A DNA stretch of 64,000 nucleotides from CF-118 sp035934385 (GCA_035934385.1 DASYXY010000064.1:27652-91651), one strand, 5' to 3'; counted from the first letter of the stretch, positions 8,503 through 18,898 are shown. Made by a program: numbers and translations. The notes: a model not told the origin generated them from the sequence alone.

Positions 8503-9144
8503 CTAAGCCATCTCTTTCAGCGCGTCGTGCGCGCTGACGACGCGACCGTACTTCATCGCCAGAGTCTGCAGGCTGGCGCGGTGGAGCTCGGGCGCGTAGG
8601 ACGAAACGGCGTCCGCCACGACGGCCGCCTGGAAGCCCTCGTGGAACGCGCCTCGCGCGGTGTCCTCAACGCAGATCTGCGTGACCGTGCCGGAGATGAG
8701 CACCGTGTCGATGCCGGCGGCGTGGAGCAGGTCGGTGAGGCGCGTGCGGTGGAACGCGTTGTAGCCGTACTTGTCGACCTGGTGCTCGCCGGGCAGCGGC
8801 TCGAGCTCGTCGATCACCGCGATGCACTCGCGCTCGCCTTCGATGTCGGCGTACGAGCGCATGAAGCCGGGCCAGCAGCAGCACGTCGGAGGCGCGATGA
8901 CCGCCGACCACTTCCACATCAGCGTCGGCTCGGGGCCGGCCACGAAGCGCGTGAACACAATGGGCCGGCTGTGCCCACGGAACCAGGCCAGCAGCTCCTG
9001 GTTCACCTCGATCGTCTCCCGGGCGTCGGGTACCTCGAGCGGCGCGCCGACGCGCACGAAGTCGTTCTGCATGTCGACCACGATCAGGGCCGACCTGTCC
9101 CGCCGCAGCTCGAACGGGACCGGGGCGCCGTTGCTGCCCATCAC
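8503..9144 (-). CDS. Isochorismatase-family cysteine hydrolase
   Basis: A 213-residue cysteine hydrolase with the complete triad Asp24 (VVDMQNDF), Lys125 (VDKYGYNAF) and Cys158 (TQICVEDTA). Family members hydrolyse small amides and ureas such as N-carbamoyl compounds, biuret or nicotinamide. A Cys-rich loop (TCCCWPGF) after about residue 86 is unusual. It is the first gene of the minus-strand operon. The start is GTG 9144 or ATG 9141; a TACCTT hexamer (9157-9152, minus) ends seven bases before the GTG, the spacing of a leaderless transcript. An inverted repeat lies just upstream (9169-9206). The substrate is unknown; a ureido or amide compound fits the operon. Confidence 0.86.
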   Translation of the reverse strand: MMGSNGAPVPFELRRDRSALIVVDMQNDFVRVGAPLEVPDARETIEVNQELLAWFRGHSRPIVFTRFVAGPEPTLMWKWSAVIAPPTCCCWPGFMRSYADIEGERECIAVIDELEPLPGEHQVDKYGYNAFHRTRLTDLLHAAGIDTVLISGTVTQICVEDTARGAFHEGFQAAVVADAVSSYAPELHRASLQTLAMKYGRVVSAHDALKEMA

Positions 9145-9168
9145 CAGCCTGAAGGTACCATCACGCTA

Positions 9169-9206
9169 CCCCACGAAATCGGAGCCCTCGGCGAGATTTC
9201 GTGGGG
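9169..9206. promoter_or_regulatory. 12-base perfect inverted repeat in a divergent intergenic region
   Basis: CCCCACGAAATC (9169-9180) is repeated in inverse as GATTTCGTGGGG (9195-9206) with a 14-base spacer, between the divergent operon at 9144 and the gene at 9213. The right arm contains the GGGGA that would serve as ribosome site for ATG 9213. It could be an operator or, as RNA, a hairpin hiding that site. Confidence 0.55.
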
Positions 9207-9212
9207 ACCCCT

Positions 9213-10460
9213 ATGACGATCGATACGACCGCCTTCGCATTCGCCACCGACCTCGTGGACGAGGGCATGGACGCCGTCCTCGACAACGTCTCCGGGCGCG
9301 CCGGGCTACGTGGGGTCACGATGGCGGCCGCGTACCACCACGGCCGGGACGTCTTCCCACACAACCCCGCGCGCAGGGTCCACTTCCTGGAAGGCGGGAC
9401 CGTCTTCTTCCGCCCGGAGCCGAGTCGGTATGAGGGTCGTGTTCTGCAGCCGCTGGTGAGCGCGTTGGCCCAGAAGTCCGACGTGCTCGCGGACCTGTGC
9501 AGCGCGGCCGCGGCACGCTCGCTGCGCGTGCGCGCGTGGACGGTCTTCCTGCACAACTACGCGCTGGGCGAGGCCCACCCGGAATGCGCGAGCCTCAACG
9601 CTTTCGGCGACGCCCACCTCACGGACCTCTGCCCGAACAACCCCGAGGTCCGCGCGTATGCAGCCGCGCTCTCCGCGGACATCGCGTCCAAAGGCGTGCA
9701 GACCGTGGTCGCGGAGTCGCTCCACTTCCATGGGCTCGAGCACGGATTCCACCACGAGCGCTACTTCATCGAGCTCGGTCCGCTCGGCCGCTACCTCCTC
9801 GGGTTGTGTTTCTGCAAGCACTGCCTGACGGCGGCGCGGCGCGATGGGGTGGACGCCGGCCGGCTGCATCGCGAAGCGCGGGCCGAGCTCGAGAGCCGCT
9901 TCGCCACTCAGCCCGATCCTGAACCTGCGGAGCTGGACCGGGCGGACCTCGGGTCGTTCGCGAGCGGCGAGCTGGGCGGCTACCTCGAGAGCCGCAGCAA
10001 GGCGGTCGCCTCGCTGGTCGGCGAATGCGCCGACGCCGCGAAGTCGGAGGGCGCTGCGTTTGCCTTCATCGACCTGGCCGGGGCGATCAAGGGTTACGCG
10101 ACCGGTCGCCCCCAGGGCGCCGCGGCGCCGGCGATAGCCTGGCAGTTCGGGATCGACGTGGGCGCGGTGGCGAAGGCATGCGGCCAGGTGGAGGCGATCG
10201 GTTACGCCGCCGACCCCGAGCGTCTGAAGCTCGACCTCGCCGCGTACCGCTCGATCATCGGCCCGGACCGCAACCTGTCGGTGATCCTTCGTCCGATGGC
10301 GCCGGACTGCGACTCCGCGGACAACCTCTCGCGCAAGCTCGACGTGGCGCGCAGGGCCGGCTGCGTGGAGGCCGGCTTCTACCACTACGGGTTCATGCGC
10401 CTGGAGTCGCTCGACCTGATTCGAGAAGCGCTAGGAACGACCGACCACTCGCCCCGCTAG
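9213..10460 (+). CDS. Unrecognised protein, possibly a glycosidase-like TIM barrel
   Basis: A 415-residue soluble protein with no signal peptide or membrane segment. I cannot place it in a named family. Several segments recall uncharacterised glycoside-hydrolase-like barrels: LRVRAWTVFLHN, DLCPNNPEVRAYAAAL followed by VVAESLHFHG (a possible acid pair), and a Cys-x2-Cys motif in GLCFCKHCL near residue 200. ATG 9213 is preferred over GTG 9201 because GTGGGGA lies at Shine-Dalgarno distance. Its last 30 bases overlap the convergent D-aminoacylase gene. It is transcribed alone and diverges from the amide/KDG operon, so it may act on the same compound class. Confidence 0.7.
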   Translation: MTIDTTAFAFATDLVDEGMDAVLDNVSGRAGLRGVTMAAAYHHGRDVFPHNPARRVHFLEGGTVFFRPEPSRYEGRVLQPLVSALAQKSDVLADLCSAAAARSLRVRAWTVFLHNYALGEAHPECASLNAFGDAHLTDLCPNNPEVRAYAAALSADIASKGVQTVVAESLHFHGLEHGFHHERYFIELGPLGRYLLGLCFCKHCLTAARRDGVDAGRLHREARAELESRFATQPDPEPAELDRADLGSFASGELGGYLESRSKAVASLVGECADAAKSEGAAFAFIDLAGAIKGYATGRPQGAAAPAIAWQFGIDVGAVAKACGQVEAIGYAADPERLKLDLAAYRSIIGPDRNLSVILRPMAPDCDSADNLSRKLDVARRAGCVEAGFYHYGFMRLESLDLIREALGTTDHSPR

Positions 10461-11975
10461 CGCGCCGGTCGGCGCGCCGTCAGTGACCGCGGCCCGGCCG
10501 TTGACCAGCACGTGCGCGATGCCGGCCGGGCTGGCGCGCCCGTTGTCCCAGGTGCTGCGGTCGGCAAGCGTCGCCGGGTCGAACACCGTGACGTCGGCGG
10601 CCCGTCCCGCCTGAAGGACCCCGCGGTCGCGCAGCGAGAAGCGCTCGGCCGGTCGTCCCGTCACCTTGTGGACTGCCTGCTCGAGCGTGAGCGTGCCGTC
10701 GCGCACGTACTCGCCCACGATCCGCGCGAAGGTGCCGTAGCCGCGTCGGTGCGGGCGGCTGCCCATGTAGATGCCGTCCGTCGAGCCGATGTACAGCGGG
10801 TGCGCTAGCGAGCGCTTGATGATCGCCTCGCCCGGGATCGACTGCGGCCAGTGGTAGATCGCGAGCGCGCGGCCCGCATGGCTCGACAGCAGATCGAACA
10901 TCGCGTCGACATCCTGCCGGTGCGACTCGCTGGCGAGCGTGCCGAGCTCCTTGCCTTCGAGCTCTGCGCCGGACTCGACGCAGCTCAGTGTGATCGCACC
11001 GCGCTCGGCGATTCGAGCCGCGGTCTCGTCCCGCAGGCGGGCGCGCTCCCGCGGATCGCGGAGCCGGTGCATGGATGCGTCGTAGCCGCCGGCCTGCGCC
11101 CACTCGGGCAGCATCATCAGCAGGTGCGTGCAGGCAGCTGTGTACGGGTACATGTCGAAGCTGACGTCCACGCCCGAGGACTGCGCCTCGTCCAGCAGCC
11201 GCGCGGCCACGTCGTCGATGGCAAGGTGGGAGATGTGAACCTTCACTCCTGACCGGCGCCCGATCTCGAAGCTCTCGCCGCAGCCGCGCTCCAGCCTGAC
11301 CCAGTAGCCGCGCTGATGGGGCGCGTACACGCCGCCGGTCGCGGCCACCACCTTGCACAGCTCGACCAGCTCCGGCACCGGCGAAAGAGCGCCGGGCTGG
11401 TACTCGAGGCCCGCGGCCATACCGACAGCGCCGGCGTCGAACCATTCGCCGAGCGCCCGTTTCATCGCCGCGAGCTGCTCGTCGGTGGGATCGCCGCCGT
11501 CCCATCCCATGGCCGCGACCTTGATGGCCAGGTGCGGCGCCTGCGGGGCCAGGTTGTTGGGGATGCGGCCCCGGAAGATCGACAGGTACTCCACGACGGT
11601 GGTCCAGTCCCAGCCGATGTCGGGGTCGCCGTAGAACACCTGGAGGTAGTCCTTCACCTCGCGCAGCCGCGGCGGCGGCAGCGGCGCCCAGCTGAACCCG
11701 TCGGGCGAGGTCAGCTCGGTGGTGACGCCGTCCAGCACGCCTGCGAACTGGTCGACGCCGCCCAGCCGCGCCAGCTCCGAGTGCACGTGGACGTCGATGA
11801 ACCCCGGTGCGACGATCAACCCGGTCGCGTCGATGACCTGGTTCGCGCCCGCGCCCTCGAGGCGCTCCACAGCAACGATGCGATCGTCGGTGATGCCGAC
11901 GTCCAGCCGTGCGCGCGGCGATCCCGTGCCGTCGACGACCTCGCCGCCCCGGATCAGGACATCGAGGTCACTCAC
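10431..11975 (-). CDS. N-acyl-D-amino-acid deacylase (D-aminoacylase family amidohydrolase)
   Basis: A 514-residue amidohydrolase of the D-aminoacylase/dihydroorotase-like group, which removes N-acyl groups from D-amino acids using zinc. The N-terminal beta sandwich (VLIRGGEVVDGTG) leads into GFIDVHVHSE with the H-x-H pair. VHISHLA, the acid-rich centre and IGSTDGIYMGSRPHRRGYG near the C-terminus are family marks. The start is GTG 11975, overlapping the SDR stop as GTGA. It is the final gene of the long minus-strand operon from 22093, and its 3' end overlaps the convergent gene by 30 bases. The enzyme pairs logically with the D-amino-acid lyase at 7212 and DadA at 37092. Confidence 0.87.
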   Translation of the reverse strand: MSDLDVLIRGGEVVDGTGSPRARLDVGITDDRIVAVERLEGAGANQVIDATGLIVAPGFIDVHVHSELARLGGVDQFAGVLDGVTTELTSPDGFSWAPLPPPRLREVKDYLQVFYGDPDIGWDWTTVVEYLSIFRGRIPNNLAPQAPHLAIKVAAMGWDGGDPTDEQLAAMKRALGEWFDAGAVGMAAGLEYQPGALSPVPELVELCKVVAATGGVYAPHQRGYWVRLERGCGESFEIGRRSGVKVHISHLAIDDVAARLLDEAQSSGVDVSFDMYPYTAACTHLLMMLPEWAQAGGYDASMHRLRDPRERARLRDETAARIAERGAITLSCVESGAELEGKELGTLASESHRQDVDAMFDLLSSHAGRALAIYHWPQSIPGEAIIKRSLAHPLYIGSTDGIYMGSRPHRRGYGTFARIVGEYVRDGTLTLEQAVHKVTGRPAERFSLRDRGVLQAGRAADVTVFDPATLADRSTWDNGRASPAGIAHVLVNGRAAVTDGAPTGALAGRVVGRS

Positions 11976-12769
11976 GGTTCCAGTTTTTCGTCTTTGGCCT
12001 CGGTCAGCAGCTCGCGCGTCATGCGGTAGTTACCGGCCAGCAGCCCGCCGTCGACCGTGAGCACGGTGCCGGTGATCCAGGCGGCGTCGTCCGATGCGAG
12101 GAACATCGCCGCGTTCGCAATGTCCTCGGGCTCGCCGACACGGCCGAGCGGGTACCACTTGACCAGGCGCTGGAAGACGACCGGGTCGCGGTCGATGCGC
12201 TCCTGCCAGATAGGCGTCCGGATCGTCCCCGGCGCGATCGCGTTGCAGCGGATGCCGTGGTGCCCGTAGCGGACCGCTATGCCCTGCGTCAGGTTGATCA
12301 CGCCGGCCTTGGCGGCGCTGTAGGCCTCGTTGCCAAGGGCGGACAGTCCGTTGACGGACGTGATGTTGACGATGACGCCGCGGCCGCGCTCGATCATCGA
12401 AGGCAGCACCGCCTGGCTGCACAGGAAGACGCTTTTGAGCACCACCGAGACGTCGCGCTCCCATGTCGGCTCGTCGATCTTCAGCACGTCGTCGCCGTCG
12501 GCGATCGCCGCGTTGTTGACGAGCACGTCGACAGGACCGAGCTTCAACGCCACCTCTTTCACCATCGCCTTCACGTCGGCGCCCTTGCTCACATCGGCGC
12601 GAAGCGCGTGCGCGGTGCCCCCGATCTCAGCGGCGACCTCCTCGGCTTTCTCACCCTTCCAGTCGACCACCGCCACCTTCGCGCCTTCGGCCGCGAACTT
12701 CTGGGCCATCACCCGGCCGATGCCGGAGCCGCTGCCCGTGACGAGCACGACACGATCCTGGAACCGCAT
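11972..12769 (-). CDS. SDR family oxidoreductase
   Basis: A 265-residue classical SDR. TGSGSGIG lies at residues 11-18, followed by VLVNNAA, the catalytic Ser in NITSVNG and the Y-x3-K in EAYSAAKAG. PGTIRTPIW and GTVLTVDGGLLAG are the usual C-terminal segments. The acidic DWKGEK stretch after the second beta strand suggests NAD(H) preference. It sits 11 bases after the CocE-type hydrolase gene and overlaps the deacylase gene, so it probably oxidises an alcohol released in the same pathway. The substrate is not predictable from sequence. Confidence 0.9.
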   Translation of the reverse strand: MRFQDRVVLVTGSGSGIGRVMAQKFAAEGAKVAVVDWKGEKAEEVAAEIGGTAHALRADVSKGADVKAMVKEVALKLGPVDVLVNNAAIADGDDVLKIDEPTWERDVSVVLKSVFLCSQAVLPSMIERGRGVIVNITSVNGLSALGNEAYSAAKAGVINLTQGIAVRYGHHGIRCNAIAPGTIRTPIWQERIDRDPVVFQRLVKWYPLGRVGEPEDIANAAMFLASDDAAWITGTVLTVDGGLLAGNYRMTRELLTEAKDEKLEP

Positions 12770-12780
12770 CGTCTGTGCGA

Positions 12781-14484
12781 TTACGAAACCAGCGGCAGGA
12801 CGACCCGGCTCGGGTGGGCGGAGTCGTGCAGCACCGTCTGGATGCCGACGCGCCGGTCACTGAGCTTCTCGGTGCCAACCGGGTTGCCGGTGTTCAGGTT
12901 GCGGTCCCAATGCGGGAAGTGGCTCGACGCCACCTGCACGCGCACGCGGTGGCCGGCCTTGAAGACGTGCGCACACGTGCCCACGTCGAGCACGAACTCG
13001 GTTACGTCGCCTGCCGGGATGGGGCGAGCGCGATCGGTGCCGCCCGCGAACCGTGCCCTCTGGATCGTCTCCTGGATGTTGATCGAGCGCCCATTCGTGT
13101 CGACGTCGCAAACCTTGACCACCCAGTCTGTGTCGGCCTGGTTGGTGGCCGCAAAGACGTGCGCCGTGATCTTGCCCGCGACCAGGTGGTCCTTCGCCAG
13201 CGCCTCCGTGCTGTAGACGAGCACGCTGTTCCACGACTCGACCGGGCGCTGGTCGCGCGGGCCCATCGGCGCCACGAAGTCGAGGCAGCACGAGCGGCCG
13301 CCGAAGCTGACATTGGGCGTCGCCGGGTCGTAGGAGTAGGTGTCCGGCGACTCCGCGGAGCCGGGCGTCTCCTCGCTCAGGTAGCCATCGCCGCTGATCG
13401 AGTTGGCGCGTGAGTGCGCGCGAAGGTGGAGCTGCCACGCGGCCGACTTCGGTGGCCAGTCCTCGAAGCCCTGCCACCGGTTGACCCCGGAGATGAAGAC
13501 AGCAGCACGCGGAATCTTCATGGCCGGCTCGGCGTCGCGCAGGTGCTGGTCGAAAAACGCGAGCTGCGTGGCATCAACCCGGTTACGTCCCTCCGGGCCG
13601 AAGTCGACGTCGCCGAACGCCGGCATCCAGGGCATGTGGTACCAGGGCCCGATCACGAGTCGGGCGTCGCCGGCGCGCGGGCCGCGTCGAAAGCCCGCGT
13701 AGTTCGTCATCGTCCCTTCGAGAAACACGTCGTAGAGGCCGCCCACCGCCATGGTGGGAACGTCGATCCGATCCAGCTTGTCAGTGACGTCCCACTTCTG
13801 CCAGTACGCGTCCTTCGTCTCGTGCTGCAGCCAGTCGCTGAAGAAACCGCCGGGCGTGCCGGGGGTGAGGTTCGGTATTGCCGACAGCGGCAGCCACCAG
13901 TAGTAGTCGTTGATCTTCGCGTACATGGCGGCGAGCGCCGGCTCGAGGTCTGGGTCGCGCCGGCGCGCGACGTCGTCGGCGAGGAAGGTCGCCCACGATG
14001 CGTTGAAAGCGAGCGCGAAAGCTCCGTGGTTGTACGCCCAGCCCTCGTAGAGGTCGGGGCTCGTCATCGCGGGCACCATGCAGCGGAGGCCGTCGTGCTT
14101 GCGCGCCGCGATCTGCAGCTGCGTGTGGCCGGGATACGAGAACCCATACATGCCGATGCGGCCGTTCGAGAACGGAAGCGACGCCAGCCACGCCATCGTG
14201 TCCTCGCCGTCGTCGCCCTCGTGCTCGAAGGGCGTGAACTCTCCACCTGAAGCCCAGCGCCCACGCACGTCCTGGACCACCGTCGCGTAACCATGGCGCG
14301 CGTACCACGACGGATGCGCGTAGCAGAGGTCCTCACCCTGGCTCTTGTCGTAAGGCAGGCGGATGAGCAGCAGCGGGTGCTTGCCGCCGCCGGAGGGCCG
14401 CCACACGTCGGCTCGCAGCACGGTGCCGTCGCGCATCTTCGCCTCGATGGTTTCGTTGACGATCGTCTCGGCCATGACCTTCAT
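12781..14484 (-). CDS. CocE/NonD family hydrolase (X-Pro dipeptidyl-peptidase S15-like)
   Basis: A 567-residue alpha/beta hydrolase of the CocE/NonD family. The nucleophile Ser116 lies in GMYGFSYPG, with the oxyanion tyrosine expected in LPYDKSQG near residue 45. A C-terminal jelly-roll (VMVASSHFPHWDRN-type segment seen as VASSHFPHWDRN) matches the PepX C-terminal domain. Members hydrolyse esters, amides or acyl-peptide bonds. No signal peptide is seen, so it is probably cytoplasmic. Its ATG (14484) overlaps the RraA-like stop as ATGA; a second ATG at 14475 is also possible. Within an importer operon it may deacylate the imported compound. Confidence 0.87.
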   Translation of the reverse strand: MKVMAETIVNETIEAKMRDGTVLRADVWRPSGGGKHPLLLIRLPYDKSQGEDLCYAHPSWYARHGYATVVQDVRGRWASGGEFTPFEHEGDDGEDTMAWLASLPFSNGRIGMYGFSYPGHTQLQIAARKHDGLRCMVPAMTSPDLYEGWAYNHGAFALAFNASWATFLADDVARRRDPDLEPALAAMYAKINDYYWWLPLSAIPNLTPGTPGGFFSDWLQHETKDAYWQKWDVTDKLDRIDVPTMAVGGLYDVFLEGTMTNYAGFRRGPRAGDARLVIGPWYHMPWMPAFGDVDFGPEGRNRVDATQLAFFDQHLRDAEPAMKIPRAAVFISGVNRWQGFEDWPPKSAAWQLHLRAHSRANSISGDGYLSEETPGSAESPDTYSYDPATPNVSFGGRSCCLDFVAPMGPRDQRPVESWNSVLVYSTEALAKDHLVAGKITAHVFAATNQADTDWVVKVCDVDTNGRSINIQETIQRARFAGGTDRARPIPAGDVTEFVLDVGTCAHVFKAGHRVRVQVASSHFPHWDRNLNTGNPVGTEKLSDRRVGIQTVLHDSAHPSRVVLPLVS

Positions 14485-15136
14485 AGGATTCCGTGCTCCT
14501 TGAACACCGCGCGCAGGTTCGCGCCCTTGCGCAGGATGTCCCGCATCACGTTCTCGCCGGCCACCTTCTCGAAGGCAAGACGGATCACCTCGTCCTCGAC
14601 GTCGCGCGGCACCACCACCACCCCGTCCTCGTCGGCGAGCAGCAGGTCGCCGTTGGATACGGACACACCCGCGACCGGTATCGTGCCCCGGATCGCGATC
14701 ACCTCGAGGCGCCCCTTGGAGTCCGCGGGCGAGAGGCCCCGCGCAAACACGGGAAACTTCATCTCTGCGATCCCCCAGCGGTCGCGGCTCAGGCCGTCCA
14801 GCACCACGCCGCGCCCGCCTTTGGCCCGCGTGTGAGTGCTGAGCAGCTCGCCCCAGATGGCAGCGTTGGTGCGACTCTGCGCCGCGCCGACGACGACCTC
14901 GCCCGGCACGATGCCGTCGAGCAGCTCCATCAGCTTGTCGTACGGATTGTCCGGAAGCTTGCTGACCTCGACCGCGAGCATGGTGGCGGCTCGGCCCGCG
15001 ACCCTGGCGCCGTCATACAGTGGCTGCACCTCGTGGTCGAGCACCTGACGCCGGTAGCCGTGGTCGTCGAGGATGTCAGAGAGCACCGAGGAGTACAGAT
15101 GCTCGGCGATGCGATCGAGGTACGCGGCGTCGTAGC

Positions 15137-15140
<4 letters not shown>
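14481..15140 (-). CDS. RraA family protein (HMG/CHA-aldolase or oxaloacetate-decarboxylase-like)
   Basis: A 219-residue RraA-like protein. The family includes regulators of RNase E and, more often, metal-dependent 4-hydroxy-4-methyl-2-oxoglutarate/4-carboxy-4-hydroxy-2-oxoadipate aldolases with oxaloacetate decarboxylase activity. The typical GRAATM strand, VVGAAQSRTNAAIWGELL, GGRGVVLDGLSRD and the GDLLLADEDGVVVVP strand are present. The D-G-L-S-R-D stretch supplies the Arg-Asp pair expected for aldolase-type catalysis. ATG 15140 overlaps the deacetylase-like stop as ATGA; the upstream open frame reads into the neighbouring gene and has no family similarity. In this operon a keto-acid aldolase role fits better than RNA control. 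Confidence 0.84.
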
Positions 15141-16251
<1,111 letters not shown>

Positions 16252-16255
<4 letters not shown>

Positions 16256-17325
16256 CTCGTGCCCTCCTTGCCCGCAGCCGTCGCCACGGGAGGCGGCGGC
16301 GGCTCGGGTGCCAGGTACTGGTCATAAAGCCTGCGGATGACAGGCCACAGGCCCTGCGGCGCGAACACGGCGATGCCCGCGAGGATCAGGCCCAGCAGGA
16401 GCTCGCGGTAGTCGCCCAGCGCTACGAGGTACTGGTCGAGGCCGATCACGATACCCGCGCCCAGGATGGGTCCGCCAAACGTGCCCCAGCCGCCGATGAC
16501 GATCATGGCCAGCAGGTCGATGATGCGGGGGAAGTCGAAGATCGTGGTCGAGATGCCGCCGTTGTAGTGAGTCGCGTAACCGCCCGCGAGGCCGGTGAAG
16601 AAGGCGCTGATGGCGAACAGGAGCAGGCGGATGCGGAACTGGTTGATGCCGCGGCTCACGCCGTAGGTCTCGGAGTCGCGCAGCGCCGTCACCGCGACGC
16701 CAAGTGGCGAATGGATGACACGCCAGATGACGAACGTGGCGATCGCGAACATGAACCCCGCCAGGTAGTACAGGTAGATGGTCCGCTGGTCGCCGATCAC
16801 GTTGTTGCCGAACGAGAAGGTCTGCACGGTCACCAGCCCGTAGCCGCCGCCGCTGATGAAGCGCGGTCCGGTCACCGTGAAGGATCGGGCGAGCTCGTGG
16901 AACGCCAGCGTGAGCAGCACGACGTACACGCCGCGGAGGCGCAGCGTGGGCAAGCCGATGCCCAGGGCGGCGATCACCGCCACGAAGGGCGCGAACAGCA
17001 CGGCTATGAACGGGTTCCAGTTCAGGCTGTGGACGAGCACGCCCGAGGTCCAGCCGCCCACGGCGAACAGCGCCACCTGGGCGAAGGAGTAGATGCCGCC
17101 GTAGCCCATGATCAGGTTCCAGGACTGCGCGACCACCGCCTGGACGAAGAAGAGGATCAGCAGCGTGATCAGGTACGTGCCGATGTCCAGGCGGACCAGC
17201 ACCAGCGGGAGCACGATGCCGAAGGCTATGGTGCCGCCGATCGCGTAAAGAGGCACCCGGCGCCACGGAGCCGCCACCTCGTCGAGCTCAGGCCGCGCCG
17301 CCGCCGTCGCCGCCGTAACGCTCAC
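16252..17325 (-). CDS. livM: Branched-chain-amino-acid-type ABC transporter permease LivM
   Basis: A 357-residue inner-membrane permease with about nine to ten hydrophobic segments and the LivM signature region LPTLRLRGVYVVLLTLAFHE. The coupling segment for the ATPase is in the cytoplasmic loop around ALRDSETYGVSRG. GTG 17325 overlaps the LivH stop as GTGA; the upstream open frame is arginine-rich and antisense-like, so it was excluded. The proline-rich tail PEPPPPP is probably disordered. Together with LivH, LivF, LivG and the receptor at 19690 it forms a complete HAAT-family importer. The substrate need not be Leu, Ile or Val; the operon suggests an amide or acylated amine. Confidence 0.91.
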
Positions 17326-18200
17326 AGTCGGCGTACCTCGCCGATGCCGAACAGGCCGCTCGGTCGCAGGATGAGCATCAGGATGATCAGCACGAACACG
17401 CCGGGCTCCGCCCACGCGACACCGTAGAAAACTTCGACGAACGAGTTGAAGATGCCGAGCACGAAACCGGCCACCAGCGCGCCGCGGATGCTGCCCAGGC
17501 CGCCGAACACGGTGATGATGAGGGCCTGGATCATCGGGTTGAAGCCCGAGTTGGGGTTGAGGAAGAAGAACGGCGACAGGAGCACGCCCGCCAGCCCGGC
17601 CAGTGCGCCGCTGATGGCGATGACCATGCCGTACGTCCGCTCCACGGGGATCGACATGAGGCTCGCAGCCTCCTGCTGCTGAGACACGGCTCGGATGGCC
17701 ATGCCCTGGCGCGTGTACGTCAGGAAGAGGTACACGAGGAAGAAGAGCGCCAGCGAGATGGCGATCACGAGCAGACCCTGATAGGTGATCTGGACCCCCG
17801 ACACCACCGTGTAGCCGGGGATCACCGCCGGCACCACCTTGTACTCGGGGTTGAAGATCAGGATGGCTGCCGCCGACACCGCGATGGAGATGCCGACCGT
17901 GGCCATGAGCGTCGAGTTGTCGAAACCCGGCTTGCCCAGCACCGGCCGGATGAAGCCGAGGTGCATCAGGTACGAGAACGCAGCCGCCACCAGGACTCCG
18001 AACGGCAGGGCGAGGTAGATCGGCAAGCTCAGGCTGGACGTGACCCAGTACGCGGCGTACGCGCCGACCGTGAAGATGGCTCCGTGGGCGAGGTTCAGAA
18101 AGCGGACGGCGCCCCAGACGAGCGTGAGCCCCAGCGCCATGAGACCGTACACGGCCCCGAACAGGATCCCGCCCCAGACGGCCTGAACCAGCAGCGTCAT
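17322..18200 (-). CDS. livH: Branched-chain-amino-acid-type ABC transporter permease LivH
   Basis: A 292-residue permease with about eight membrane segments. Family features include GAVYGLMALGLTLVWGAVRF, NLAHGAIFTVGAYAAY, and the conserved loop GMAIRAVSQQQEAASLMSI that contacts the ATPase. The C-terminus has PMIQALIITVFGGLGSIRG and ILMLILRPSGLFG. ATG 18200 overlaps the LivF stop as ATGA. It pairs with LivM in the membrane. Confidence 0.92.
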   Translation of the reverse strand: MTLLVQAVWGGILFGAVYGLMALGLTLVWGAVRFLNLAHGAIFTVGAYAAYWVTSSLSLPIYLALPFGVLVAAAFSYLMHLGFIRPVLGKPGFDNSTLMATVGISIAVSAAAILIFNPEYKVVPAVIPGYTVVSGVQITYQGLLVIAISLALFFLVYLFLTYTRQGMAIRAVSQQQEAASLMSIPVERTYGMVIAISGALAGLAGVLLSPFFFLNPNSGFNPMIQALIITVFGGLGSIRGALVAGFVLGIFNSFVEVFYGVAWAEPGVFVLIILMLILRPSGLFGIGEVRRL

Positions 18201-18898
18201 CCGAGATAGCTCTCCAGCAGCGCTTGGTCCTTGAGCAGGGTGTCGGCCGGGCCCTGGCGCACGAGGGATCCGGTCTCCAGGAGATAGACGCGGTCGGCGA
18301 GGCCGGCCACGTGGTTGGCGTTTTCGTCGGCCAGCAGCAGCGCGATGCCCGACTCCTTGACCTTGTGGATGCTGGCGTAGATCTGCTCGGTGGTCAGGGG
18401 CGCAAGCCCGAGCGAGGGCTCGTCGATGAGAAGGATGCGGGCCTTCGCCATGAGTCCGCGCCCAAGTGCCAGCATGCGACGCTCGCCTCCGGACAGCGTG
18501 CGGGTGAGCTGCGCTCCGCGCTGCTTCAGCCACGGGAACAGTTCGTAGACGCGGTCCAGCCTCTCCCTGCGCTCAGCCCAGGTCGGCCGGTGATAGGCGC
18601 CCATCAGCAGGTTCTCGGTCACCGTCATGTCCGGGAACAGAAGGTCGCCCTGCGGGATGTGCACCACGCCCGAAGCGGCAATGACGTCCGGCCGCAGGCG
18701 GGTGATTTCCTTGCCATCCAGCAGGACCTGGCCGGCGCGCGGGGGCAGGAGCCCGGTGATCGCGCGCAACAGCGTGGTCTTGCCGTGTCCGTTGGGCCCG
18801 AGCACGATCACGCCCTCGCCGTCGTTGACGACGAGATCGATGCCGTGCAGCACCTCGCTGCCCGCGTAGCCGGCGACCAGGCCCTTGACCTCAAGCAT
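18197..18898 (-). CDS. livF: ABC transporter ATP-binding protein LivF
   Basis: A 233-residue ATPase of the LivF type that drives the LivHM importer. It begins MLEVKGLVAGY; Walker A is GPNGHGKTT, the Q-loop is IPQGDLLFPDMTV, the signature LSGGERRML and Walker B RILLIDEPSLGLAP. The His switch position reads LLADENANH, with Glu/Asn where other LivF proteins have VEQN. ATG 18898 overlaps the end of livG by eight bases and gives the usual family start. Confidence 0.92.
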   Translation of the reverse strand: MLEVKGLVAGYAGSEVLHGIDLVVNDGEGVIVLGPNGHGKTTLLRAITGLLPPRAGQVLLDGKEITRLRPDVIAASGVVHIPQGDLLFPDMTVTENLLMGAYHRPTWAERRERLDRVYELFPWLKQRGAQLTRTLSGGERRMLALGRGLMAKARILLIDEPSLGLAPLTTEQIYASIHKVKESGIALLLADENANHVAGLADRVYLLETGSLVRQGPADTLLKDQALLESYLG

